From the NCBI RefSeq assembly GCF_012396615.1, contig NZ_JAAXPV010000008.1, positions 1 through 64,000 of the forward strand: a stretch of 64,000 nucleotides of DNA, given 5' to 3'. This DNA comes from Rothia terrae. Lineage in GTDB: Bacteria > Actinomycetota > Actinomycetes > Actinomycetales > Micrococcaceae. A program made the translations under genes and the position numbers. Position 1 is the stretch's first letter. Every line of letters starts with the position of its first letter. Of this stretch, positions 44,567 through 53,976 are shown piece by piece. The notes beneath the pieces were generated by a model. It saw only the letters and a list, made by a program, of their open reading frames with translations, was not told where the DNA came from and did not search any database.

Positions 44567-45478
44567 TTAGTTATCTGAGAGCTGGCGTACAAAGCCGAGT
44601 ACACGCAGAATCTCGATGTACAGCCAGACCAGTGAGACAGTTAGGCCAAAAGCCAATCGCCATGCTTCACGCTTGGGAGCGCCCATGCGCACAACCTCGT
44701 TGGTGTTGGTGTAGTCCATCAGCAGCGAGTAGGACGCAAGCAGAACAGCAAACAGTGAAATGATCAGACCGATACCGGGGTTAGCAGAGTACAGGCTGAA
44801 ACCTGCAAAGAGGCTCAGTGCCAGATTCAGCAGCAAGAAGATACCGTATGAGATCGTCGCAATTATGAAGAAGCGAGTCAGCTTAGCGGTGGTACGAATC
44901 TTACCGTTAGAGTACAGCACCAAGATAGTGGCTGCCACAATCATGGTTGCCACCACTGCCTGAATCACGATGCCGGGGTAGCTCTGCTCGAAAAGCAAGG
45001 AAAAACCGCCCAAGAGCATACCCTCAGAAACTGCATAAGCCATCACCAAAGCCGGTGATACCTTGCGCTTGAAGGAGTTAACCAGACCAAGCACGAGAGC
45101 CGCTACGAAACCAACGAACATCAGCGGCGGGTAAATGAACCAGGTAACGAGCGCACCGAGAACTACCAGACCCAAGTTGAGCGCAGTCTTGCGCACAACG
45201 TCATCCATGGTCACGCGTCCAGCCTCAAAATTAGAAGCGGACGGCGCGTTGTACATGTTGTTCAGATCTTGAGCGTTCGGCTGCGCATAGCCGTAGGGGT
45301 TCTGCTGCTGGGCATAAGGGTTACCGTATGCCTGCTGCCCATACTGCTGAGGGGCGCCATAAGGATTACCCTGCTGACCGTACTGAGCGGTTGACGTACC
45401 GCCAGCACCGAACTGGCCAAAACGGGGATCGCCTTTTTGCTGGTTGCCCATTGAATTGATAAGGGGGTTACCTGCCAC
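44567..45478 (-). CDS. Bax inhibitor-1/YccA family membrane protein
   Basis: 303 residues. Seven hydrophobic helices from residue 95 onward, with RVTMDDVVRKTALNLGLV before the first, as in actinobacterial BI-1-like proteins. BI-1 proteins can act as pH-dependent calcium leak channels; the bacterial role is unclear. The first 85 residues are very rich in Gln, Tyr, Gly, Asn and Pro with repeats of YGQQ and NPY, a low-complexity tail on the cytoplasmic side. GTG 45478 has AGGAG six bases upstream. Confidence 0.88.
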   Translation of the reverse strand: MAGNPLINSMGNQQKGDPRFGQFGAGGTSTAQYGQQGNPYGAPQQYGQQAYGNPYAQQQNPYGYAQPNAQDLNNMYNAPSASNFEAGRVTMDDVVRKTALNLGLVVLGALVTWFIYPPLMFVGFVAALVLGLVNSFKRKVSPALVMAYAVSEGMLLGGFSLLFEQSYPGIVIQAVVATMIVAATILVLYSNGKIRTTAKLTRFFIIATISYGIFLLLNLALSLFAGFSLYSANPGIGLIISLFAVLLASYSLLMDYTNTNEVVRMGAPKREAWRLAFGLTVSLVWLYIEILRVLGFVRQLSDN

Positions 45479-45561
45479 AGGTGTCTCCTAGGTCGTGTTC
45501 TAAATGTTCTTACTACCCTATAGTAAAGTTACTAAAATTTTTAGGAGTTTAGCCCAAGGCG

Positions 45562-46446
45562 TTAAACACGGCCCTCGTCCACCAGTTCAAGAATCTCTTC
45601 GAGGTAGGCAAGCACTCCCCCGTCGTTGTTATGACCAATCACAACATCTGCGGTAGCTTTCAAAGCCGGAGTCGCGTTTTCCATGGCCACGCCGGTGCCC
45701 ACGTAGTTCAGCATTTCAGCGTCGTTCGCGGCATCACCAAACGCCACCATTTCTTCAGGCTTAATGTTGAGCTGCTCGCCCAGCCACTTGAGCGCACTAC
45801 CCTTGTTGACGCCGCGTGAAATCAAGTCAATAGCGCCAAAGCCAGAGGTCACCGGTACAACGTTCGGGGGCAACTGGTCGATAAGCTGCGCCAGGATCTG
45901 TGCGGTCTCGCGGCGCTTAGTCTGCAGTGCAAACTTCACAATCGTGTCTTCACTGAGCACATCGTAGTTGTCAATGTAGACAGCGTTCGGGTACCAGGTA
46001 CGAATAAAGTCCATAGCACTCACATCGCCGTTGTAGTCAGCGCCCAAAAAGTCCAGATAGTCCTTCATCAAGGATGCGATAGGCTCAGCTCGTTCGATCG
46101 GCAAGTACGCGTTCTTATGGCCGGAGAGAATAACGCCTACCTGCGGAAAGTTCGCCAGCGTAGCGATGACCTGGTTAACGGTTTTCTCAGAGAAACCCGA
46201 AATCAGAATATCTTTTTCCTGGTCAGCGATGTACGCACCGTTTTCAGCAATGTAGGTGAGAGGACGCTTGCGGTAGCTATCCAAGTAGTGATGCAGCTTG
46301 GGCAGCTGGTTACCCGAGGCAACCACAAACTGGATGCCTCGCTCGTCCATAGCATCGAGGATGCGGTTGAAACGCTCGGTGTCGAAGGTTTTGTCGTCCC
46401 TCAACAGTGTTCCGTCCATGTCAGTTGCAACGAGTTTGATAGTCAT
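45562..46446 (-). CDS. Cof-type HAD-IIB family phosphatase
   Basis: 294 residues. HAD motif I VATDMDGTLLRDD near 7 (two catalytic Asp), motif II VVASGNQ near 42, motif III Lys in the KGSALKWL region near 215, and motif IV AFGDAANDAEML near 238 are intact, with a type IIB cap between. These enzymes remove phosphate from sugar phosphates, flavin or PLP precursors; the substrate here is not determined. ATG 46446 has AAAGG eight bases upstream. Confidence 0.9.
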   Translation of the reverse strand: MTIKLVATDMDGTLLRDDKTFDTERFNRILDAMDERGIQFVVASGNQLPKLHHYLDSYRKRPLTYIAENGAYIADQEKDILISGFSEKTVNQVIATLANFPQVGVILSGHKNAYLPIERAEPIASLMKDYLDFLGADYNGDVSAMDFIRTWYPNAVYIDNYDVLSEDTIVKFALQTKRRETAQILAQLIDQLPPNVVPVTSGFGAIDLISRGVNKGSALKWLGEQLNIKPEEMVAFGDAANDAEMLNYVGTGVAMENATPALKATADVVIGHNNDGGVLAYLEEILELVDEGRV

Positions 46447-46603
46447 CGGAAAGACCTTTCCCCTGAATAAGTTTAATCAGCTCACTTCTAAGCCTAGCCA
46501 ATCAGGTGAGTGAGGTCTCTTGGAATCGAGTATGTGACGCCAAAAGTACCTTCAAACGTTGCCCGGAATTAGGGTGATAGCAAACATGTACCCTTGTAAA
46601 AAG
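46447..46603. other. Intergenic region upstream of the Cof-type phosphatase
   Basis: No credible reading frame. It should contain the promoter of the Cof-type gene; no confident -35/-10 pair is seen. It is bounded on the right by a long hairpin. Confidence 0.45.
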
Positions 46604-46661
46604 TACTCCCTAAGTGCGTTTGTACTGACACTAGCGTCAGTACAAACGCACTTAGGGAGTA
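46604..46661 (-). terminator. Exceptionally long perfect hairpin (26-base stem)
   Basis: The arms 46604-46629 and 46636-46661 are perfectly complementary over 26 bases with a loop of ACTAGC. On the minus strand the stem is followed at once by CTTTTTAC, so it can act as a terminator. The stem is far longer than the other terminators here. The tRNA upstream already has its own terminator, so this hairpin would end another transcript or block read-through into the Cof gene. Confidence 0.6.
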
Positions 46662-46683
46662 TCTTCTGCCGAATGAGGACGCA

Positions 46684-46727
46684 TCGCTCAGCCACGCGAG
46701 CGTGCGAGCGAACTCCCCACTGCTGGC
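46684..46727 (+). repeat. Possible half copy of the palindromic element (copy C)
   Basis: TCGCTC (46684) and GAGCGA (46706) form an inner-type stem around a GC-rich loop containing CGCGAGCG. ACTGCTGGC follows seven bases later, as in copies A and B (six bases). The outer left arm is missing. Similarity is limited to this geometry and nine bases. Confidence 0.35.
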
Positions 46728-46731
46728 ACTA

Positions 46732-46766
46732 AAAACGCCGCTTCATCGAAGACGAAACGGCGTTTT
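46732..46766 (-). terminator. Terminator after the tRNA with anticodon TAA
   Basis: AAAACGCCG and CGGCGTTTT pair with an inner partial stem; on the minus strand it ends in TTTTT, five bases after the tRNA 3' end. Confidence 0.8.
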
Positions 46767-46771
46767 GAGGG

Positions 46772-46845
46772 TGCCCCCAGTGGGACTCGAACCCACACTG
46801 GGCAGATTTTAAGTCTGCTGCCTCTGCCAATTGGGCTATAGGGGC
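46772..46845 (-). tRNA. tRNA-Leu-like, anticodon TAA, with a short variable loop
   Basis: 74 bases fold as a regular cloverleaf on the minus strand: acceptor GCCCCTA with TGGGGGC (one G-T pair), discriminator A, anticodon stem GCAGA/TCTGC with loop CTTAAAA (anticodon TAA, reads UUA), T-arm GTGGG TTCGAGT CCCAC. The variable loop is only five bases. Normal bacterial tRNA-Leu is class II with a long variable arm and about 85 bases. Charging by leucine is therefore uncertain; the anticodon is clear. Confidence 0.85.
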
Positions 46846-46918
46846 TGGACGGGCTCACATATATTATGCGAGCACGTACCTAGCTATTTATACCAGAGCT
46901 TGTCTCTAAAGTAGAAAT

Positions 46919-48304
46919 TTAGAGCTTTGCCTTGGACTTTTCGGGTGCGGTACCGGTTGCCTGCTGGAATGCAAGACGCGGTGAGCGCTGGTGACGTACC
47001 GATGAGGTATCACGACCGAATACCTGGTTGAGTGCCCAAGTTGCCATCACGCGTACGGTGCGTTCGGTGGTGGGGATTGCAGTACCGTGGTATGCGCGGT
47101 GCATCATCCATGCAAGGGGGCCACCAATGGTCTTGCCCTTGAAGTTTGCAACGCCCTTCCACAGACCGAGGCCTGCAACAACGCCGATGGTCTCGTGGTA
47201 GTAGTCCTTGAGCGACTCGCCGTTGCGTGATGCAAGCAGGTTGTTCGCAAGAGTTACGGCCTGGCGTGATGCGTGCTGTGCGTTAGGTACGCAGAAGCCG
47301 CCTACGCCGCCACCGGTGAGGTCGGGAACAGCTGCGTTGTCGCCTGCTGCCCATGCGCCTTCGATAACACCGTTGTCGCCGGTTACGCGGAGGTCTGCGC
47401 CTACGCGTACACGACCGCGCTCGTCGATCGGGAAGTCGGTTTCCTTGAGCATGGGTGATGCTGCAACGCCTGCGGTCCAGATAACGGTGTCGGTGTCGAG
47501 TTCACCAGCGGGTGACTTGTCGCCCATGTTGATGAGCTGCAGGTGACCGTCGGTCGCATCTGCCAGTGAGGTGTTGAGCAGTACTTCGATGCCGCGTGCG
47601 CGGAGCTCTGCAACAACCTTTTCTGCGCGGTCTGCAGGTACCTCGGGCATGATGCGGGGTGCTGCTTCAACGAGAACGAAGTGAAGGTCTGATACGCGCA
47701 GACGGTTGTTACGGCGTACTGCTTCACGTGCCATGTCTTCGAGTTCTGAGATGGTTTCGATACCTGCGAAGCCACCACCGACGATAACGAAGGTCAGCGC
47801 GCGGCGACGCTCTGCCTCGTCAGCGGTGAGTGATGCGGTTTCGATGCGCTCGAGAACCCAGTTGCGCACTGAGACTGCTTCTTCAACGGTCTTCATGCCG
47901 ATAGCAACGTCTGAGAGACCGGGAATCGGGAACGCGCGGGTAACAGCACCTGCACCGAGAACGATTTCGTCGTAGCTCAGTTCGAAGGTCTCGCCAGCGT
48001 TGATGGGCTCAACTACAGCGGTCTTTGCTGCGTGGTTGATTGAAACGATGCGGCCACCGACGATTTCGGTGTCGCGCAGGTGCTGACGCAGCGGAACAGT
48101 TGCGTTGCGACCTTCCATTGAGCCTGCAGCTACCTCGGGCAAGAAGGGCTGGTAGGTCATGTAAGGGTTGGGATCAACGATGGTTACTACGCCGCCGGCG
48201 TCCTTGATAACCTTCTGGATCTTCTGAGCTACGGTGAAACCAACGTAGCCGCCGCCAACAATGAGGATGCGCGGGCGGTCCTGCGCCAACTTGGTGAATG
48301 CCAT
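46919..48304 (-). CDS. ndh: Type II NADH dehydrogenase (NDH-2)
   Basis: 461 residues from ATG 48304 with GGGAG about 12 bases upstream. It oxidises NADH and reduces menaquinone without pumping protons. FAD-binding LIVGGGYVGFTVAQKI near 12 and NAD-binding FVIVGGGFAGIETISELE near 160 are both intact; DTVIWTAGVAA near 270 and AAGDNAAVPD near 305 finish the FAD site. The C-terminal region around 370-410 is amphipathic and probably membrane-attached. No other respiratory gene is nearby. The coding region has an AAGGACGC in complement (48198). Confidence 0.93.
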   Translation of the reverse strand: MAFTKLAQDRPRILIVGGGYVGFTVAQKIQKVIKDAGGVVTIVDPNPYMTYQPFLPEVAAGSMEGRNATVPLRQHLRDTEIVGGRIVSINHAAKTAVVEPINAGETFELSYDEIVLGAGAVTRAFPIPGLSDVAIGMKTVEEAVSVRNWVLERIETASLTADEAERRRALTFVIVGGGFAGIETISELEDMAREAVRRNNRLRVSDLHFVLVEAAPRIMPEVPADRAEKVVAELRARGIEVLLNTSLADATDGHLQLINMGDKSPAGELDTDTVIWTAGVAASPMLKETDFPIDERGRVRVGADLRVTGDNGVIEGAWAAGDNAAVPDLTGGGVGGFCVPNAQHASRQAVTLANNLLASRNGESLKDYYHETIGVVAGLGLWKGVANFKGKTIGGPLAWMMHRAYHGTAIPTTERTVRVMATWALNQVFGRDTSSVRHQRSPRLAFQQATGTAPEKSKAKL

Positions 48305-48564
48305 TAGAATTGCTTCTCCCTTTGTACTGTGCACGGCTGCGGGTGAGATATTGAAAGTATCTGCTGTAGTCGTCAGCCGTTTATGTCAAGATAACTGCGC
48401 AAAGGCAGTAAATCTTGTAGTCCTCTTACTGGGTAGTCCCTGAGCAAGTGGACAAAAAGCTTCATTCTTATTGTGCCATTGTTCTGCCTTTAAAGCTCAA
48501 TAGCTACTTATTTTCGCGAATTTTTATTGATATGTCACCTATTTTGACGGCGATTTATCACTGT

Positions 48565-49935
48565 TTACCGCTGTTTTTCGCTATGAACGATACGGTTGAG
48601 CTTTCCGATGCTACCGGTGGTGATAATCAGCACCCATAGGGCAAACCCGCCAATAATGATGAACGGTAAGAGACCTGAGTCTTCGGGCGGATCGGTGGGA
48701 ACAGGGGCTGAGGCGTCTTCGATGGTTTCTGCATCTTTGTGCACCGGCTCAGCTGAGGAGCTTTCAGGAGCCGCCGTTGACTTACGGTGAATAGAGATCC
48801 ATTCCCGCACTGATCCCAGCGGATTGGTATCAGTGTCATCCGGCGTGTCAGCGGCGAGCGCTTTCTCCGGGTTGAGCACACCGTAACCGTAGAGGGCATC
48901 GCGTCCTTTTTCTCCTTCATCATCAGCCGACTCGATAATGCGCTGAATAATTTGGTTGGACGTAAGATCCGGGTATTTTTCTTTGATAAGGGCGGCAGTG
49001 CCGGTGACCAGCGGGGCGGCCGCTGAGGTACCGCTCCACACCGCGTAGCCGTCATCGGGAGTGGCTGCAATGAGTTGTTCGCTGGGTGCTGCTACCGCAA
49101 TGGAAATCCCTTGAGATGAAGATGACCAGGAGTCTTTGCGGTTTTGGTCTACACCGCCCACCGTCAGGACGCCTGGAATGGTAGCTGGTGCGCCGACTTG
49201 AGTAATGCCTGAGCCGCGATTGCCAGCAGAAGCTACGATGAGCACACCTTTTTCTTCGGCGTAAGCAAAAGCATCGTCCCAGCTTTGCGGCCACTGAGTC
49301 TTTGATGAGCCCACCGAAAGATTGATGATGTCAGCATCGTGATCAACCGCGTATTTCACCGCTTCAGGCAGCTGTTCATCAACGCTTTTAGCGTTGGGGT
49401 CAACTGTTCCCAGCTCCAAAGAAATGGGGAGAATAGTTGCCTCGGGCGCAACTCCAATAATGCCGTTAGGGTTTTGTTTCGCGATGGATGCTTTCGATGA
49501 GTTGCTCCCCTGCCCGTGACCGTGCCCCGCAATCAAAGATGCGACTAAAGTACCGTGTTCGGGCTCAATGCCCAGGCCTTTCCAGCCATTCGTCGAACCT
49601 GCCTCTGACGCATCGTAGCCCTCCTCTACGTTGCCGGTGAGGTCTTGATGCGTGCCGTCGACGCCGGTATCAATCACCGCGACGGTCACGCCTTTACCGG
49701 TGGCTTGCTTCCACGCATCCTCAAAACCATAGGACGTCAGCCAGTACTCGCGAGCCCGGATACTATCGCCGGTCGGTGCCTGAATCGTAGGAATCGAAGG
49801 CAGGACGCCGGGGCTAGCAGGCGCAGTAGCGGCCGGTGTGGCACCGGTTGGTTGCGCATCCGCTGGCAATAACCACGGCACAGAGGCGAACGCTGCAAGA
49901 GCAAGAGTCAGAACTACGCGAGAAGTCTTCTTCAT
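48565..49935 (-). CDS. Mycosin-like membrane-anchored subtilisin family protease (S8)
   Basis: 456 residues. A Sec signal peptide (about 27 residues, PADAQ region), a Pro/Ala-rich spacer, then a subtilase domain with the triad VAVIDTGVDGTHQDL (Asp), PEHGTLVASLIAG (His) and SGTSAAAPLVTGTAAL (Ser), and the oxyanion Asn in SAGNRGSG. After a Pro/Ser/Glu-rich linker a C-terminal helix (LLPFIIIGGFALWVLIITTG) anchors it outside the membrane. This layout equals the MycP proteases of type VII secretion, but no ESX gene is in the window, so the role is open. It begins 17 bases after ppx and is probably coexpressed. Confidence 0.85.
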   Translation of the reverse strand: MKKTSRVVLTLALAAFASVPWLLPADAQPTGATPAATAPASPGVLPSIPTIQAPTGDSIRAREYWLTSYGFEDAWKQATGKGVTVAVIDTGVDGTHQDLTGNVEEGYDASEAGSTNGWKGLGIEPEHGTLVASLIAGHGHGQGSNSSKASIAKQNPNGIIGVAPEATILPISLELGTVDPNAKSVDEQLPEAVKYAVDHDADIINLSVGSSKTQWPQSWDDAFAYAEEKGVLIVASAGNRGSGITQVGAPATIPGVLTVGGVDQNRKDSWSSSSQGISIAVAAPSEQLIAATPDDGYAVWSGTSAAAPLVTGTAALIKEKYPDLTSNQIIQRIIESADDEGEKGRDALYGYGVLNPEKALAADTPDDTDTNPLGSVREWISIHRKSTAAPESSSAEPVHKDAETIEDASAPVPTDPPEDSGLLPFIIIGGFALWVLIITTGSIGKLNRIVHSEKQR

Positions 49936-49952
49936 ATGATGTAGGCAAGGGG

Positions 49953-50888
49953 TTAGCGGGTAAGGGACAAAGCTAAACCATCAAGAATATCGTGTTCACT
50001 TGCGATAACGGAAGTAATATCGTGTGAGCTTTCCGCGCGAAGGCGGTCAACGATGCGCGACCAAATCGTTGCACCGGTACCGATGACATCCACGCGTCCC
50101 TCGTGCATAAAACCTGTTGCCATGCGCTGATTGCGAGTCATGGATGCGAGTTCTTGGGCGCCCTGCATCACCTCGTCAATGGACCGTTCGCTACCGTTGA
50201 TAGCATCCGAATCGTAGCTGGTGAGACCGAGGGTTTGCGCCATTACAGTGGTCACAGTGCCCGCTACCCCCACGATACGCTGAACCTCAGCAAGATTGAG
50301 GTTCTCAGCCACCTCGTCCAAAGCGGTATCAACGTCAGCAAGAATCAAACGTTCTTGCGCCTTTGTCAGCGGAGTATCCACACTGTGACGCTCGGTGAGG
50401 CGCACGCATCCAATATTCAGAGAAATCGCCTGCTGAACGCCGTTATCGTTACCCATCACGAACTCGGTAGAACCACCACCCAGGTCAATAACTACGGTAT
50501 TTTCCTCGGTGTTTCCCACAGAGCTCACCGCGCCTGCAAAAGACAGATTAGCCTCTTCAACACCGGTAATAACCTCCGGAGTTACACCGAGAATCTGCTG
50601 AATCCCGCTGATAAACACCTCACGGTTAGAAGCATCACGGCTCGCGCTAGTAGCCGCAAAACGCACCGCAGTAACACCGTGTTCTTCAAGAAGATGCGCG
50701 TACTCACGAGCTGCCGCAAACGTGCGATCCAGCGCCGCCTGCGAAAACTGGCCGGTAGCGTCCACGCCCTCGCCCAGACGCACCACCTTCATTTCGCGCA
50801 CGACGTCCGTGAGCGTACCGTCCAACGCAACATCTGCAATGAGCAGACGAATGGAATTAGTACCGCAGTCAATTGCACCAACGCGCAT
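49953..50888 (-). CDS. ppx: Exopolyphosphatase / guanosine pentaphosphatase family protein
   Basis: 311 residues, one ASKHA-fold Ppx-GppA domain. AIDCGTNSIRLLIADV near 5, KVVRLGEGVDATGQF near 34, VIDLGGGSTEFV near 135 and VGVAGTVTTVMA near 208 are the phosphate and ATP-site blocks. It lacks the C-terminal HD-like domain of E. coli Ppx and is the short actinobacterial form (as Mycobacterium Ppx2). Substrate may be polyphosphate or pppGpp. It follows DUF501 by 30 bases in the eno-ftsB-DUF501-ppx cluster. Confidence 0.92.
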   Translation of the reverse strand: MRVGAIDCGTNSIRLLIADVALDGTLTDVVREMKVVRLGEGVDATGQFSQAALDRTFAAAREYAHLLEEHGVTAVRFAATSASRDASNREVFISGIQQILGVTPEVITGVEEANLSFAGAVSSVGNTEENTVVIDLGGGSTEFVMGNDNGVQQAISLNIGCVRLTERHSVDTPLTKAQERLILADVDTALDEVAENLNLAEVQRIVGVAGTVTTVMAQTLGLTSYDSDAINGSERSIDEVMQGAQELASMTRNQRMATGFMHEGRVDVIGTGATIWSRIVDRLRAESSHDITSVIASEHDILDGLALSLTR

Positions 50889-50918
50889 CTTCTTACCTTC
50901 TAACTTTTAGACGGGTTC

Positions 50919-51497
50919 TTACGCTTCTTCACGCCATGCGGGGTCGCACGCGCACTGCTCAGGAGTCCACCACTGCGCAATCAGATCAAGGGTCTCATCA
51001 CCCATGGGGTTGATGCCACGACCTACAGACAGGGTATGACCCAAGACAGCGTGCAGGCACTTGACGCGGGTAGGCATACCGCCTGCAGAAATACCCTCAA
51101 TTTCAGGCACCTCACCGGTCTCACTTTCAACGCGAATACGCTCGCGCTCCGCCAAGTAATTCTCATGAGCAGCCGCATACTCAGCCGCCAACTCTGAATC
51201 CTCAGCAATACGATCGGTCATACCGTACATCACGCCATCTGCCTCCAAACGAGAAGCAGCGGCAGTAATAGCAGGATGCGCTAAGTAGAAAACCGTCGGG
51301 AAAGGAGTACCGTTCGATAGGCGCGGCGCAGTTGCTGCAACCAGCGGGTTACCGCACACGCAACGCGCAGGAATCTCAGCTACGTCACGCACTTTGCGTC
51401 CCAGCTGGGCTGACAGCACGCGGACGTCCTGCTCAGTAGGTTTAACGGTCTGCGCAGTGACGTTGAAACCGCCGGGAACGCGCTCAGATGAAGTCAT
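50919..51497 (-). CDS. DUF501 family protein
   Basis: 192 residues from ATG 51497, GAGGA upstream. It matches the actinobacterial DUF501 family: VSAQLGRKVRDVAEIPARCVCG (split) near 25-45, LSNGTPFPTVFYLAHP near 60, and RVKCLHAVLGHTLSVGRGINPMGDE near 140. Conserved Cys and His suggest a metal site (CVCG, KCLHA and a CACD near the end). Function is unknown; the gene is always near ftsB and ppx. A longer in-frame start upstream overlaps ftsB and is rejected. Confidence 0.88.
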   Translation of the reverse strand: MTSSERVPGGFNVTAQTVKPTEQDVRVLSAQLGRKVRDVAEIPARCVCGNPLVAATAPRLSNGTPFPTVFYLAHPAITAAASRLEADGVMYGMTDRIAEDSELAAEYAAAHENYLAERERIRVESETGEVPEIEGISAGGMPTRVKCLHAVLGHTLSVGRGINPMGDETLDLIAQWWTPEQCACDPAWREEA

Positions 51498-51534
51498 GAT
51501 GTCCTCGATTGATTGAAACGAAAAAGTATAAAAA

Positions 51535-52164
51535 TTAGGGGGCGCCAGGTGCAGATTCAGTTGCGGATGCGCTAGCACCGGCAGTCGATTGGTCAGTGCT
51601 CTTTTGCTCTGCCCCTTGCTGATCAGTGCCCTGCTGTTGTGCGCCTACGGGGTTACCGTTGACCGCCGACATCTGGAACGAATCCCACAGCTTCTTAGTC
51701 CACGAATCTTCCGGTGCGGTCATCGCATCAGCACTGGTCTCATCGGGAATACCAGAGGTGAAATCAGTACCAACCACCACATACGGGGTCTCCCCCTCAT
51801 TCACGTAGAACAGGCGTCCTTTAGCTTGCTGTTTGACGTAATTATCGTCCTTCCACCACGACTGCTGCTGCTTGAGATCATTATTCTCATCCTGCAACGA
51901 TGAAATGCTTTCTTGCACCGAAGCCATCTCAGCCGACTGATTGAAATACCGGCTAATAGTGCCAGAAGCCGCCAGCACGCCAATAATCAAAACCGCCAAC
52001 GTCGCAAGCCACCGGGCAGAAAAGACACGAGCCGCCACAGGCGTCGGACCGGACACCGGCTGCGACTTACCCCGAGACTTTGCAGTACGCGAGCCACGAG
52101 ACCCAAAAAACCCAGCAAGACGCTCACGGTTTTTAAAAGTATTCCGCTGTTTCTTCTTAGACAT
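51535..52164 (-). CDS. ftsB: Septum formation initiator (FtsB/DivIC family)
   Basis: 209 residues from ATG 52164 with GAGGGTGAG upstream. A basic cytoplasmic start of about 65 residues, one membrane helix (WLATLAVLIIGVLAASGTI near 70), a coiled coil (MASVQESISSLQDENNDLKQQQ, split at the quoted limit) and the DNYVKQQAKGRLFYVNEGE block near 130. FtsB works with FtsQ and FtsL in the divisome. A Gln/Thr/Ser-rich tail of about 45 residues is added. It follows eno, separated by a terminator. Confidence 0.88.
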   Translation of the reverse strand: MSKKKQRNTFKNRERLAGFFGSRGSRTAKSRGKSQPVSGPTPVAARVFSARWLATLAVLIIGVLAASGTISRYFNQSAEMASVQESISSLQDENNDLKQQQSWWKDDNYVKQQAKGRLFYVNEGETPYVVVGTDFTSGIPDETSADAMTAPEDSWTKKLWDSFQMSAVNGNPVGAQQQGTDQQGAEQKSTDQSTAGASASATESAPGAP

Positions 52165-52241
52165 ACTCACCCTCGCGCCTGAAAATAGATTCGCAACGAA
52201 CCCCCATTGTACCGCGTCCACCCCACCAAACTAACGCACGA

Positions 52242-52274
52242 AAATGCCCCGCACCATATCGATGCGGGGCATTT
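52242..52274 (-). terminator. Terminator after eno
   Basis: AAATGCCCCGCA and TGCGGGGCATTT pair perfectly over 12 bases with a nine-base loop; the minus strand continues TTTTCG. Confidence 0.85.
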
Positions 52275-52317
52275 ACTGCTAGCTTCAGTCAGAAACTAAT
52301 ACGTTTATCGCGAAGAA

Positions 52318-53718
<1,401 letters not shown>

Positions 53719-53767
53719 CCCACACAAACACAGGGGGAATGATGAGAAACTCCTGTGTTTTGGTGGG
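53719..53767 (-). terminator. Terminator after the add-mazG operon
   Basis: CCCACACAAACACAGG and CCTGTGTTTTGGTGGG pair with two mismatches; the minus strand goes on to ATTTTTGG. Confidence 0.7.
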
Positions 53768-53854
53768 AATCTGCTGGCGATTTTCGATATTTTTCCCACG
53801 CGTCCCCACATAAGATGAAGAAGCACGAACCTTAGGAGCATCTACGACGCTTAT

Positions 53855-53952
53855 GAGGGACGTTCCCCGCCAGCAGTCCCTCTCGCGGACTCGCGCGGGG
53901 CGCTCGCCGCGATTCATGCCAGCCCCAAGCCAGCTGACGGGGAGCGTCCCTC
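53855..53952 (-). repeat. Dispersed palindromic element, copy B
   Basis: A 98-base element in the 3' region of mazG, inverted relative to copy A (41721-41817). The outer arms GAGGGACG/CGTCCCTC and CCCCG/CGGGG pair. The inner stem CGCGG (53884) / CCGCG (53907) replaces CACTTC/GAAGTG of copy A while pairing is kept. The core CGAGCGCCCCGCGCGA and AGAGGGACTGCTGGCG (minus strand) are identical in both. Confidence 0.75.
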
Positions 53953-53976
53953 ACAAGCTTCAAGAAGGCAGCGACT

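Noticed and set aside
50103-50903. 266-codon frame opposite ppx
   Set aside because: Shadow frame; ppx on the other strand has all family motifs.
53768-53776. Another copy of the palindromic element (TCTGCTGGCG near 53765)
   Set aside because: Only the CTGCTGGCG string matches; no paired stem around it.
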